In this document: positions 48,231 through 59,900 of the stretch, piece by piece
How positions within the stretch are numbered: position 1 is the stretch's first letter
Layout: each line of letters begins with the position of its first letter
Assembly (NCBI GenBank): GCA_963970005.1
Contig: CAXAMN010027428.1
Location: 97,182 to 161,181 of the forward strand
DNA length: 64,000 bases
Source: Durusdinium trenchii
Taxonomy: Eukaryota; Sar; Dinophyceae; Suessiales; Symbiodiniaceae
Direction of reading: 5' to 3'
Notes under the pieces: generated by a model
Told to the model about the DNA's origin: nothing
The model's input: the letters and a program-made list of their open reading frames with translations, nothing else
Databases searched by the model: none
Position numbers and translations under genes: made by a program

Positions 48231-48275
48231 TCATCATCATCTTCTTCATCATCATCATCATCTTCTTCTTCTTGT
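48231..48275. repeat. (CATCAT/TTC)n microsatellite
   Basis: CATCATCATC and TTCTTCTTC blocks of about 45 bp. The minus strand would read a Glu/Asp run. Confidence 0.9.
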
Positions 48276-50773
48276 TGATCTTCTCCATATCTCCGTCTTC
48301 TTTCAACGACACGATCGATGTCCTTGCGTTCCGTGTCCTCCACGTACGAGGTCGTCATCGGTCGGTCGAAAACGAACACCGGGAGGACGCACCGTTCGGT
48401 TCGCGATGCCCGTCCGAACGCTCCATTCGGTTCGCGTCCGAAGGCTCCGATTAGTGAACCAAAAGAAAGCAACACGGTTTTCGTGAAAACCCAGAAGTCC
48501 CGTCTTCGTGAACACCACGCCACACGGTGTGGGAGAACCGATCAACCGCCACACTAGAACGCCGAGAACGCCACCCTTTCTTCGTAGAACCCGCGCCATA
48601 CCATTCCCATACCGCCCCCATCCGGTGCCAAGCGGCATTGAGACGACCAGAACTACTTTGGAAGCGGATGCAGCGGCCGGAGCCCAAGAACTCGGCAGGA
48701 CGTCGGGTGACCCGGCGGGGCGTCGGTGCGCCGGAACCGAAGAACGAAACACAGAGAGCAGCTGCTTAAAGGACAGGGGTGACCTGGCTGGACCACCCTA
48801 CACTGCTTATGTCACCAGACAGGACACCCAAGCAGGAAGCGCTAGGTAGATGCAACGGTTTCTGACTGAGACATGCTCATGAGCTTACAACTTAAGCACC
48901 CGAAAAATCTATGTCACAGGATCCCCCAGAAAACGACATAGAACGAACACTACACTTGCTTGACAGGATCCCAAAACGCCCGAGCCGCTCGCCTCGTAGT
49001 CGCCATTCTTGAGGCTCTTGAGCATTCCTGGGGCGAGTGCCGTTTGGAACGGCGTGGCACGGAGCTCTGAGAGTGTCGGACGGGGGGGGCCCCCCCTTCA
49101 CCCCGGACTGGGACGTGAGTCGAACGTGAGGATGAAAGTACACACCACCAAATGCTGGGCCTTTGCTTTCTGCTCCATGCTTTTGAGATGGGACTGGGAC
49201 TTCTCTTTTTCATGGTCTACCCCAGGTCAGCGGGGTTCCCCTCCGCCGGAGCACCGCGGCGGAGCAACGAAACGCGACGTTCGTTCGGTCGAGACACCTG
49301 TCCCTGTCCCGTGGCGTCTCATGCCCAAGCACTTTGTTAATTTGCCTGCAAACACTTGATTTGCAGATGTGCATGCTGAATCCAAAGCATGCTGAATCTT
49401 CTGCATCAAAGACCCTTGAGTGAAACCTTATGAAGCCTTTAAAAGAATGGTAACAACTAACAACCTGGAATCTCCGTCTTGCTTGCCCAAGCATCCGAAT
49501 TCTCTATCCGTTGGCCCGTGGATGGCTAAAGCCTCGGCCGTCTGCGAAGCATCAGACAGATTTGCGTTTCATCAGACAGATTTGTGAAGCATCAAACTTG
49601 TGTGGTTTCCAGGGTAAACCAAAAAGTCTTTGAGTAATCTGTTTTGTTTGATGTAGAAATTGATGAATTGATTTGTATCCCGTTCCTCTTGTCTCTTTCA
49701 CTTCTCACCCCATGCAGACAGGTCACAGCCATGCCAGATGCCCTGCAGCCATGGACAGATGATCGCTCTGAGTCTTGGGAGTGAAAGTCTACAGACGCGA
49801 CGTCCATCTTTGGTTTATCCATCAAAACAAATAAGAGAACCACCGCGACGAGGTCCCATCTTTTGTTATTGTCCTCTTCTCCCCATCTTTGGTAGATCGG
49901 ATTAATTATATTGGTCGGTATATGCTGGTCCCTGCTACTAATGACCTTTTCTCAAAAATAGTGATCATCTTTTATGGACGGCTATACGGTAATGGGACAC
50001 ACCCTAGGTCCATCTCATAAATGGAAGGAACCCGTGGAAAGCTCCAAAGCGGGAATCGGTTGATGCAAGTTGAAAAAAAAAATATTGTGCACTTAGGGAC
50101 TGACGTAGAGGTTCTTCCAAGCTCGGAACAGAACAACAAAAACATGCTTGAATTCTGGATCCAACAAAAGCCACCCTTTGGAAAACACAGAGCGGAATGG
50201 CACTTCCGCCCAGGGTCGTCCGTCTGGCGCCAGACTCTTCGAGGAACGGACCGCATCACCTCCCAACAAAAGCTTTAAGTGACAGGACCCGTCACCTGGG
50301 GTACCACCTGTCCACAGACTCGAACCAGGGTTCCACCCACCAAGCTGGTAGGTTTCTTCCTCACCTGGCATTGCGGATGGTCGCGAAGACCTCGTGGCTG
50401 GGACCTCGGCAGTTCACAGGCGGCGGAATGGACAGAACGGCTCGGCCGAGGAAGATCTGATGGTCAGTGGTCAGTGACCACATCTTCCTCATCTGTCCTT
50501 TGCCCCAAAATGGCTCGCCTTTGGAACCAGTGCCATTGTCCGAGATCCTTCCATCGGAGCTGTTCAGGCCATGCAGACCCTCTGGGGTTCAGGCTCTTGA
50601 GGATCAGTCGCACATTGTCCTTCCCATTCGGTTTCTCCGTCGGACTCCGTGAAACACGTCTTCTCGCTGGTTCCCTCTGTTCCCTCCCGTTTGGGAAACC
50701 CCGTGATGCATCCCAAAGGTCAGTCTCGCATCTCATCTGGAAGGTCTCAAGCTGGAAGGTATGGAAATCCTAT

Positions 50774-50846
50774 CAAGTCGTTCATCATCCCTTCCTCTCC
50801 CTCTCCCTTCCTCTCTCTCTCCCCTCCCCTGTCCCGTCCTCCTCAC
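50774..50846 (+). repeat. Long pyrimidine tract
   Basis: CTTCCTCTCCCTCTCCCTTC and further C/T runs, about 70 bp. It may serve as the polypyrimidine tract of the acceptor at 50862. Confidence 0.8.
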
Positions 50847-50862
50847 CGCGGCTGGCGATCAG

Positions 50863-51150
50863 GACCGTCTGACCTTTATGATCGTTGATGGAGATCTGCC
50901 ACAGCGCTCCCGTGCCACGTCGCGCGCGTGCGCGGCCGGTCGCTCCCATCCGGTCGCTCCCCAGCGAGCGACACCCCAGGGTCGGGAGTCGGCCACTTGC
51001 TGCTCTGAGTGTTCAAACACCGTGGGTTTCCGAACAGATTGCCTTGAAGTGAAGCTTCAACCGCCTAGGCAACCTGTTCGAAGGACCGTGGTCCGTGTAC
51101 GCCTGCATGTAATGCGAAGAAGCCGATTCCACAGACGTTTGGAAGTATGA
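50863..51150 (+). CDS. Candidate exon with strong acceptor (DRLTFMIVDGDLPQRS)
   Basis: After the pyrimidine tract and GGCGATCAG|GAC the plus strand reads DRLTFMIVDGDLPQRSRATS and stays open for 95 codons to TGA at 51148-51150. Third-position GC is about 68% in the first 40 codons. A CAGG|GTCGGG donor at 50980 would end the exon there and explain the later drop. No minus-strand frame above 60 codons opposes it between 50900 and 51100. Function not recognised. Confidence 0.4.
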   Translation, partial: DRLTFMIVDGDLPQRSRATSRACAAGRSHPVAPQRATPQGRESATCCSECSNTVGFRTDCLEVKLQPPRQPVRRTVVRVRLHVMRRSRFHRRLEV

Positions 51151-53866
51151 GAAGTACACCTTCCCCCAAAAAAATATACATTAAAAGGAATGTATGTCAC
51201 CTGTTGACATTCCCAGCTTCTGAAAGACTTTGATATTCGCGAAGATGACTATATAGACAGACAGGACACGTGCTTCGGACCATGCCCAAAAAGCTACACA
51301 TTCACAGAGAAAGGTATCAACAACCCATCATGGTTCAGTGGCCCCACTTGGGCAAAACAGAAAAGGTGCGGATGAAAAGCGTGTGATTCTTGGGGAGATC
51401 ACATGCACAGATTCCAAGTGTATATTTTGTGTATAGAACATGGGCAACTTCACTTGACGCGAGACACTAATGGCTTGGCCTTTGTCCTTGGATCGATGTA
51501 CTTGGAAACCACTGGACTAGACAAAACAATGAGATCTCCTACGGCTCATTACGGCTCTACCACTAGTGTCTGCTCCAAAACGAAAAAAAAATAAAGGGTT
51601 CGTCGTCCGAAGGCGTCGAACCGAGCGGAATGAATGATGCTCTGACAGCGTCGAGCGGGAAACAATCATCGAATGAACTCTGTTTTCGCTGGCGCGTCTT
51701 CCTCCCGGCCTCATGTCGTTCGAATTTGGGAAAAAAGAGGACACACCTGCCGGCGGGTCACCGGTAGGGCGGTGGGCGAAACGGTCACCACCGGCTTTTT
51801 TGGCGAAACGGTCACCACCAGTCTCATCTGGCCCAATCACTGCAAGTGTCCTTCAAAAGCTACATGAGAAGGGCCAATCACCTTCGTGTCCTTCGACCCC
51901 TTCGACCCCTTCGACTTGCGGGCCCCGCGGCAAGCGACGTGCCGGGCGGACTCTGCGAAACCGGGCTCTGCGTGCACAGGTGGCTGCTCTGGGGCGCCCC
52001 GCTCACGGCCATCCGGCACGACCAGGTCATCGCACATCACCGGAAGCCTGGCGTCCAGGCGGCGTCCAAGCAAAGCAATGTGATAAGAGTGGCGAGAAAG
52101 ACACAGACACCAATGGACTCAGCAAAAAAAATGCTAGAAACGACAATAAAAGCAATAAACCCAGCAAAAACACGGTGAGAAACCAATGATATATATTGTT
52201 TGAGGCTTTTGGCCAAATGCGTCGAGCGTTTTTGGGAGACTCCAAGAGTTTGATCGCAATTTTGTTGCTATTAATCTTTACCTATGACATCAAAATTGCA
52301 GCTGACTTTCAAGCTCTAACAGGTTCTTGCACGGGTTCTTGATGTCTAATCATCTCTATGTTTTGATCAAAAAGATATCAAAAGTTTTGCTCTTCAGATC
52401 AGCATTCACTGGATCCAAAATCCGCCGGAAGGGCTCTTCTCGCGCACGAGCCTCAGAGCTGATCAAAAACATGCGACAAGTTCGAAGATGACAAGTCTAT
52501 CTCCTGGTTTTAGGGTCTTTTTGTCATGTCGGCATGTCACAGACTTCTCTCTCGTGCCTTTGCTTCCCGCAAAACTGCCCACAAAGCCCATCCGTTTCAG
52601 CTGACCCTGTGTCCAACCGACCCCGCCGGATCTTCCGGATCTCTTCGTCCAAGCCCCCAGGCAGCGCCGCTCGAGGCATCGGAAGCTTCTGGCAGATCCA
52701 GGTAAGAGACTCACCAGTCAGGAAGACTCAGGGGGGGCGGCTTTTTTTGCCAGGTGCTTGTGTTGTTCAGTTGTTAGGTCTCTTCCCCAAGCTGCTTGTT
52801 CTTATTTTTTCCTTCTTGCATTGCTTCTCCTTGCTTTCATCTTGCTATTTTGTACCTCCACGCTTCTTTTGGATATTTTTGCACAAAAGACTAGTCACTA
52901 ATCGTCATCTACTGAGTCAACTTGCATCAACTTGCTTTTGAGCGGCAGCGAAATGGCAAAAAGTGAATATATATACAATCACATAAGTTGTTGGGATTCA
53001 TCTTTGCTACCTTGGGAAAAGATGTCATGTCAGTCTCCCCATCAGCCAGACACACCATCCATGCCTGGCTTGGGCGCCCTTGGCACTGCCTCGGAGAAAA
53101 AAGCTCGGGTCAGATGGTGATTGTTTTTTTTCCTGCCAATGGCGATTCGCCTGTGACAAAGTCAGATGGTGATGAAAAAAGAAACAAAAACTCCGTTGGT
53201 GAAAGAGTTCCGAAGTCTTGACTCCTCAAAAGACACGTAGGTTGTCGAGGCGTCTTTTGCGGAGTCCAACCACCGCTCGCTTTTATCGTGTGGACGACGT
53301 CCGAGTCGTTGAAGAAGGTTCTTCCCGAGAGCCGGGTTGAGGCGCAAAACCGGCGGTCCGTCTTCAATCCCCCTTGGATGTGCCGTCGGCCTTCTGTGGA
53401 AGGAGAGGTCCTCATGAGGTGCGCATCTGGAGTAACAAGGCTTAAAAAACTGGTTGAGGATGATAGGATGCGCCACCTCCATGCTTCTCCTTCCTGTTTT
53501 GACTCAGCACCGTGCTGGTATCTATCCTTCGACTCTTCCGTGCCAGTTCTTCGGTTCCGCAGTGAGGGTGAACCTGGTTTCATCGTTCTGTTCCGTCTTT
53601 TCTTCGCCGAGAAGGAGAAGACTCTGAGAGGCAAGCCGCCTTACTGAGACGAACTGCTGGACACTGGGACCCCGTGCACGAGCACTGCCACTCCAGCTCT
53701 TTGGGGTGGCCTCTGCCCGCCCAAGGCCAAAGGCTCCGCAGGTGATGTGACAAGTTCATGTCAGAAAAGAAAAAGCTATCATGTGACGTAGGTGGCAAAC
53801 CTTGCAAAACATCCCTTCGAAAGCTACGGCCGCTGCCTTTCGTGGGGGCCAATCACGCTCTATCCA
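51151..53866. other. Interval without a firm gene
   Basis: A plus frame (51713-52189) and several short frames occur, none with splice or family support. 52200-52400 is AT-richer and free of frames. Confidence 0.4.
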
Positions 53867-53956
53867 AGGCCACTAGTAGTAGGGCCAGGAGCTAGGTTCG
53901 TAGCGTCCTTGCTCCGTTCCTAGCGATGCCCTTTGTTACTAGCTTCTTGCTTGTCC
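53867..53956 (+). repeat. Dispersed AGTAGC/GGAGCCCCTAG repeat, copy 3
   Basis: ACTAGTAGTAGGGCCAGGAG, GTTCGTAGCGTCCTTGCTCC and TAGCTTCTTGCTTGTCC words. Same family as 2490-2596 and 13838-13977. Confidence 0.85.
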
Positions 53957-54486
53957 AATTCTCCAAACCTTCCAAGCAATGGAGCACACAACCTTCCTGC
54001 AGCGGCTTCTCTCGCCATTCTCTCACTCCGCGTCCGCGTCCGGAGTATGGGCCGTTTTCCGCGTGCTGACGGCGGTGTGCCGCGTCCCCTCCGTTCGCCT
54101 GGATGAAAGTGCTTTTGGCTTCTGCTTCCCTTCCAGCCTGAGAGCACGTGCCGAACGAACCCCGCCCCGCCGCAGCCGAAGCGTCCGTCCCTCGACACGA
54201 CCAGGTCGTCCGGCCCAACCGCACCAAACCGACGGCGGGCTGGGGGACCGTGACGAGTCCCTGCTGCCAGGATTTGTGCACCTCAGGGAGAACGGAAGGC
54301 ATCGGTTCGGGTTTGAACCTTCCTGGGCAAGCCTAGAGGCCTGCTGAACAGGACAAGCTCAGGACACATGAATTACAGGTGGAAAAACCTTTCAGAAAGC
54401 TCCACACTTCTACAGCTGGAGTTTCTTCGAAGTCAAAGTCAAAGTAAAGCAACACGATGCACTTCTAAAGGTGTTGGTGCATGCGT

Positions 54487-54989
54487 TCACCTCTCATTCT
54501 GGGTCATGTCGCAATTTTGCAGTGCCCATCGCAGCCGATTTCCCTGAAACAAGAACCTTTCCGCAAGCTCTTGACCTCCATCTGCAGCTGCGAGACCCCA
54601 AACATGTTCTTCCCAACTAAAGGAGAGCTGTCGACAGCTCAAGGAACCTGAAGAGAGTGTTGCATGTTCACCGGTGATTTCCTCCGACCAGTTCCCTGCA
54701 TCAAACACACCAGGATCCAATCCCGGCAGGCAGATCGTCGATGAAACGCCCGTCGTGAGGTTGTCTCCCCATCTCCAGCAACGCTGAGCAACCCGCCCTG
54801 CAGACCACTGCCTGGGATGCCCCACTCGAGCTAGCAGGATGCAGCCACCAACCAGAAGGACTCCAGTCAATATGACCTCGCAAAAGGCATGGAACTGCAG
54901 CATAACTGCAACTGCCAAAGCAGATAATCCAGCCCAAAGAGCAATACACTCTACAGTAGTTGGCTCCAAGCAATCAGTTGTTTGGAACC
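54487..54989 (-). CDS. Exon of a membrane protein with two hydrophobic helices
   Basis: After acceptor AAGTTTTCTCACAG|GG the minus strand reads TTDCLEPTTVECIALWAG, then a hydrophobic stretch LSALAVAVMLQFHAF and a second one VILTGVLLVGGCILLA, followed by a basic and tryptophan-containing segment. The frame runs open to TGA at 54487. The two adjacent helices suggest a hairpin in a membrane. Third-position GC is moderate. The exon could end before the TGA, because the C-terminal part is less protein-like. No family recognised. Confidence 0.4.
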
Positions 54990-55224
54990 CTGTGAGAAAA
55001 CTTCAACTGTGTTCTACTAAAACCATGAGTGACTCAAAAAGAGCACATGATAGAAAACAAGGCTCCGGACCGAAATCAGGAACATAATCCCGCTTCCCTT
55101 GGACTGAGGCTTTTGGCCTCCCACTGCGAAGGTCGACGGACTTTCACCACCCGATGGACGTCGGCAGGTCCGTCTTGGACTCAGCTGACGGTTCAAATGC
55201 TCGCTTCATCCTCAGCGTCACTAC

Positions 55225-55421
55225 GGTAATGAGAACTGGAGCCATGCAACCAGCTTGACTCCTGGCAACTCTCCGTGTCCAAAGGACACGCCCTCCATGA
55301 TACGTCCCGTCTCCAAGGCCTAGAAGTGCAAGAGCCGCAGAGGACATCCAACTAGATAGCATCTGGCGCAAAGATGATGGTGATTTCGTGCTTGTCTCAA
55401 GGTGGGGAACCCCATGTTTTT
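55225..55421 (-). CDS. Upstream exon of the membrane protein gene (candidate)
   Basis: Follows CATTTTTCAGACCCTTTCAACAG and reads KHGVPHLETSTKSPSSLRQM, then SSWMSSAALALLGLGDGTYH. Two donors are possible: GCTG|GTTGCA, which joins the next exon (54989) in the right phase, and ACC|GTAGTG, which does not. The hydrophobic SAALALLGLG part fits a membrane protein. Confidence 0.35.
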
Positions 55422-55939
55422 CTGTTGAAAGGGTCTGAAAAATGAGGTAAATGTCAGGTGGATGTCTACGAACTCCACATGTACTGGAACCCGTTTCTTG
55501 CTCTATGTCCAAAATCCTGTCTATCTCCTTTCCAGCCATCAACTCTCTTCCTCACAGCCATCTCTTTCGTTTCCCCTTTGTGATGTCGAGCGCATCGCAC
55601 CTGCTTGCTCTGCAAGAGAAACGAGTGGGTCCGCACCTGGTTGCGGCGATCTCTGCAATCCAAATTGGAAGCTATGTCATCAAGGGCTTCAAAGGTGTGT
55701 TGCTCAGATAGCTCATCAGAGAGCTCATCAATGAGCTCACAAGAAAATCACTAGAAGCACACCAGTTTGAGATGTATTGGATCTACAAAGCCCTGAAACT
55801 CAGAACCTATGACCCTTGGATCAAAGTCGTTGAATCTCTCTCAGACTTTCAAGGGATGGAGGAGTTCTGAACCGGCAGAAGTACGTGCAGCCCCTGGCTT
55901 ATTGGTTCCAAAACGTCTGCAATGTTCAGAACTATACGT

Positions 55940-55982
55940 ATATACAGTATATACACATGTATGTGTGTGTGTGTGTGCGCGA
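55940..55982. repeat. TA and TG microsatellites
   Basis: TATACAGTATATACACATG followed by (TG)n and GCGCGC, about 40 bp. Confidence 0.9.
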
Positions 55983-56330
55983 TATTTGTCATTATTGTTC
56001 TGTTCATTTGGAGACCAAAAATCCGAAGTTCGTTTCATCCAAACACTTCGTCCCGTCCGTGAAGGAATGGCACCGTCCGTGAAACCGAAACCCACCCCGT
56101 CCCGTCGTGTCTGTCGTGGGCCTCGGTCTCCAACCTGAACGTCGCACGACATCCCGAAGACGTTCTGGTGGAAAATGTCTCGCTGCACTCGAAAACGGAT
56201 CTGTTTTCTATTTGCAAAGTGCTTGGTTGGCATTCTTTTCGTACATGTCGACATGTGTGCAAGCTCGGTCTGATTTCGGACCCTCTGTTCCTGGCCCAGC
56301 AAAAGCCAAAAGCCTGTGATACTTGCAAAA

Positions 56331-56930
56331 TCATCCATTTATGAGATATAACCAACGTGAGCGAATGTTTTGGACTTTTCCACGCACTCTACAGACCATC
56401 ATGATATTCTTGACAGAAACCTCACAGTCATGAGGTGATGTCCGACCGACTTGTTCTATTAAAGGTGTCTTTAAATGACTCCAAAACCGATGTTCCGGGT
56501 CGCTTTGATGAGAAAAAACCCATGGACTCTGCATGGTTTTTATCGGGTCGAACCCACTGTAACCATCTGTGTTGGGCCCGGCTGGGTCCGACTGGGCCCC
56601 TGACGCGTCACTCGTCCTGGGGGCAAAACCCAGGACGAGGTCAGAAAAGGGTGATGACGGTCCGAGTGGAAGATGCATCTCGGACCCAATTGGAGTCAGA
56701 GACCTGGTTGAACAACCTGAACCTACGTCCGTGAGTGATACTGTAGTTGCACCGGAACCCACATCGAAGTGCCCATCTGGTGTTTCCTCCTCCGTGCCGT
56801 GACCAAGTCGAGACTGCCGTGACCTGACCTTGCCTCGAAACCCCAAGCTCCTGGCTCCGCCCGAGCCGCCGGCTACGGCGCCCGAGCCCGGGTGATTCGC
56901 GTGGTCCATCGTTGGACGGAATCCCCCCAA
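56331..56930 (-). CDS. 199-codon open frame, low confidence
   Basis: Ser/Gly/Pro-rich frame with a short internal repeat (FDVGSGATTVSLTDVGSG) and SEMHLPLGPSSPFSDLVLGF. It lacks clear splice sites. A shorter plus frame overlaps. Length alone is compatible with chance in GC-rich DNA. I list it because the middle part has a codon-like composition. Confidence 0.25.
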   Translation of the reverse strand: MGGFRPTMDHANHPGSGAVAGGSGGARSLGFRGKVRSRQSRLGHGTEEETPDGHFDVGSGATTVSLTDVGSGCSTRSLTPIGSEMHLPLGPSSPFSDLVLGFAPRTSDASGAQSDPAGPNTDGYSGFDPIKTMQSPWVFSHQSDPEHRFWSHLKTPLIEQVGRTSPHDCEVSVKNIMMVCRVRGKVQNIRSRWLYLING

Positions 56931-59900
56931 TCAACGAAGAACGCACCGGTCCAATCACATGAGGGTCCAATCACGTTGATCCACCCCTGCTGAGAAGCCC
57001 ACCGATGCCCCTGCTCCTCCACTCCTCCACTCCCTCCCCACCGTCCTCGATCTCATGCTCTGCTCCCGCTGGACGAGGCTTGAGCCTGGGAGTCAGATCG
57101 AAGTCGGACGGGACGGGAATCAGAAAGTCATGCGAGTCACTCCAAGAAAGCGGGGTCTCCGAAACGCGCCGTGGCTGCAGAGATTGTGGGCAAGACGTGG
57201 CGGTGTTTGTTTTGTGCAGGGGGAACAATCAGGCGCCCTGCAGTCAGATCTGGCACAGTCTGACTGGGCAGCAACTTTTCAGCTTGGATCCAACAGATTC
57301 CTCTTACAGAGAATACCCTCAAATATAGTGGCACGCATGATTAGTGGGCCTCTACAAGCTTCTATCGAGGTGTCTACGAAAAACTCCAACCCAGCACTGC
57401 TTGGCTTTCACCGGTGAAACGCTCCCCCTTCGGCACGTGGCTCCACCGCACCACGCTGGACCGTGTCCGTCGCCCACGCGCGGTTTCCCCGTCGTCCCGG
57501 GAGCGCGGACAGGTGGTGGCTTCGGGCTCGAGTGCCACCTTGGTGAGGCTCACAGAAACCAGTAGGGCTCCAGGGCCGTGTCGCCGGAGGGGCGCCGTTT
57601 GGGGCCCCATTTTTCATCTGAATCTAGCTTCGATGGCTTCGATGGCTGCGAAGGATCCCAACACTGCCCTTCTGCCGAGCGTCTGGCCCTAGTGGTGCAA
57701 CAGTGTTACAGGCCCCCCACCGTCCGAATGCTACTGCTACATGGAGCGAAGCGAGGTGCACAACTGGGACAAGTGAAGCAACTCAACTCCAGATCGCCAC
57801 CAACTCGCATCAACCCTCCCACAGTCCAAAAGCAATGAAGACACGGCCCTCTCTTCTCAGGCTCCAAGCAGGCATGGAGAAGAGCACCTCAAAGACGAAA
57901 GGCCAGAATTCGCGAAGACTCCTTCTTCAGCTTGGCTCTTAGAGTTGTCATGACACAAGATCCTCACTGACTTGGATGTCTCTTCGAAATCAGACCCTTG
58001 TAAACAATGCCAAAGAAAGCTTAACGTCCATTGAAGGTCGCCATTCAACTCCTCCAAACATGCCTGATTGAGGGCAATCCCGACTCGGGTGACCGAAAGG
58101 ACCGAACTGACCTCGGGCCAGATCCGCACCATGCGTCGCATGCGTCTCAGATCCGCACCATGAAATGCGAGATTCGCATCATCATGGTACCCTGGCTCCC
58201 GGTGCTTACGGGTGGGCGAAGTCATTTCAACATCTTCCACACCACACAAGGTTTGGAGACCAGAACAGTGTGGGGATTCCGATCCAAGCAAGCCCTTATT
58301 GTTCCAAAGTGGCAAGCTGACTACAAGTGTCAGCAGCCAGCCACAATGAGCCTACCGTTCTTGATCGTTCTTTCGCACGATCAAGCGCGTTTTCGTGTTC
58401 CTTGGAAGCGTGGAATTCATGCTCACAGTGTGTCCCCTCAGCCGGACTGTGGAAGCGGTCACTTCTCGTTCATCCGAACCGCGCCACTCGCCTCGGCACC
58501 GCTTACAGTGTAAGCGGAGTGGTCGGTCCTCAGGCGCGCCAAGGAGTGCCAACAAGCAGGAAAAGGCCAAAAACACATGGTCACATTGCAAAAAAAGGGA
58601 TGGAAAATGCGACCATGTTCTCTTGTTTTTCTACCATGTTTTCTTGTTGCAACCAGGACTCAAAGTTTTAAAGTGCACCAGTCGGTCATGGACCCACTTG
58701 AGATTTTGAGCCGAAACAGGTGCAGAGCGAGTCAGAACGAGCCCAAGACAGTCGACTGCTTAGCTTCGCCGCCGAGGGGGCAGACTGCCCCAAGACAGCA
58801 GTGCTCCGCCGCGCCCAGTGGCGGGGTGTTCTTTCGCTTCATCGGTCGAAAAATGCCCTGCATGAAACATCAAATTGGATTCTTATGGGGGTAGTATAAT
58901 TGGACATGACTTGACCCCTTTTTCAGAGGCAAAAAAAATGGACACCCGGAATCCGTGGGTGCTGGAAATTGGCTTTCATTGGTCCGGAATGCCAAGCCGC
59001 TTGATGCCATGCCCATGTGTCAGCGGGTGCTGCACGTGCCGCCTGTGCGGTGGACGTGAGCAGCGCCCGCCTCGGATCTTTGCAAACAAAGTGGCAAAGG
59101 AGACAAAGGCTGCGCCTTTGGACAATTGACCAGGAAACCACTTGTAGTAAAATGTACATAGCTACATGCTACAAACCGCCCACCGCCCAAAAATAGGAGT
59201 CGAGAGCTTCTCGAAGCCTCCTTTAAAATATTCCAACTGGACTGGAGAGAGCTCAAGAAGGCCTGGCCCCCTGTCCGCTTTGGCCTCCGTACCCCTGCCA
59301 CTAGAAGTGATCCATCCCGAGCTGCAAAAAGAGCCTGGTGCAGCTGCATTCTCCCAGTCCCGTTGAGAGGAAAAGTGGGGCTTGACCCAAAGGGACCGGT
59401 CCGGCCCTGGAACCGATCTCCCAGGCCGGAGGACCCGGACCGGTGGCGTACTGATATGCGACCCCAAAAAAAAGGAGCTGAGCAATGCGTGGACCCGAAC
59501 AGCCAGGTATATGTGGCTGGATGCGTAGGATACTGGAGTTGGTTGGTGCAACCTCCTCTGATACTCACTTAGAAGCCAGGTTCCAAAAACGTGCCACCCA
59601 AAAAAGGACTCCAGTCCGTGGTTTTTGGAACCCCCCCTTTCAACCCCGGACCAACTCGTCTTCTGCTTCTTCGGCGCTGCTCACGGCACCGGTGCGTCGT
59701 GGGTTGGAACAGGCAGTATAGCAACCACCCAGTAGCGCTTGAGAACACACCGGGTGAGGTGAGGTGAAAACTGACCAACTTCGACCTCACCCGAAACATG
59801 AGATGTGTTCTGGGAAGGCCGAAACAACCCTCTCAAAGATCTCCACATCTCCACATCTCTTTCGAGAAAGCTGAAAAACGCCGGAACGAAATCCCCAAAG

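Larger units (their letters stand above)
36940..50850. other. Long interval with scattered coding-like patches
   Basis: No gene model could be closed. Exon-like patches, all of uncertain strand, are 37275-37727 plus, 39790-40108 (plus HEAIEVQDIGPRHHLGPGTR against minus RPDVLDFDGFVLRRAANRPE, both with high third-position GC), 46000-46220, and 48003-48460 minus (VFDRCTTFVQVVDEDTRLMA and FVFDRPMTTSYVEDTERKD). A (CAT)n run at 48231-48275 encodes an acidic tract on the minus strand. A pyrimidine tract lies at 39849-39895. The rest shows short frames only. Confidence 0.35.
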
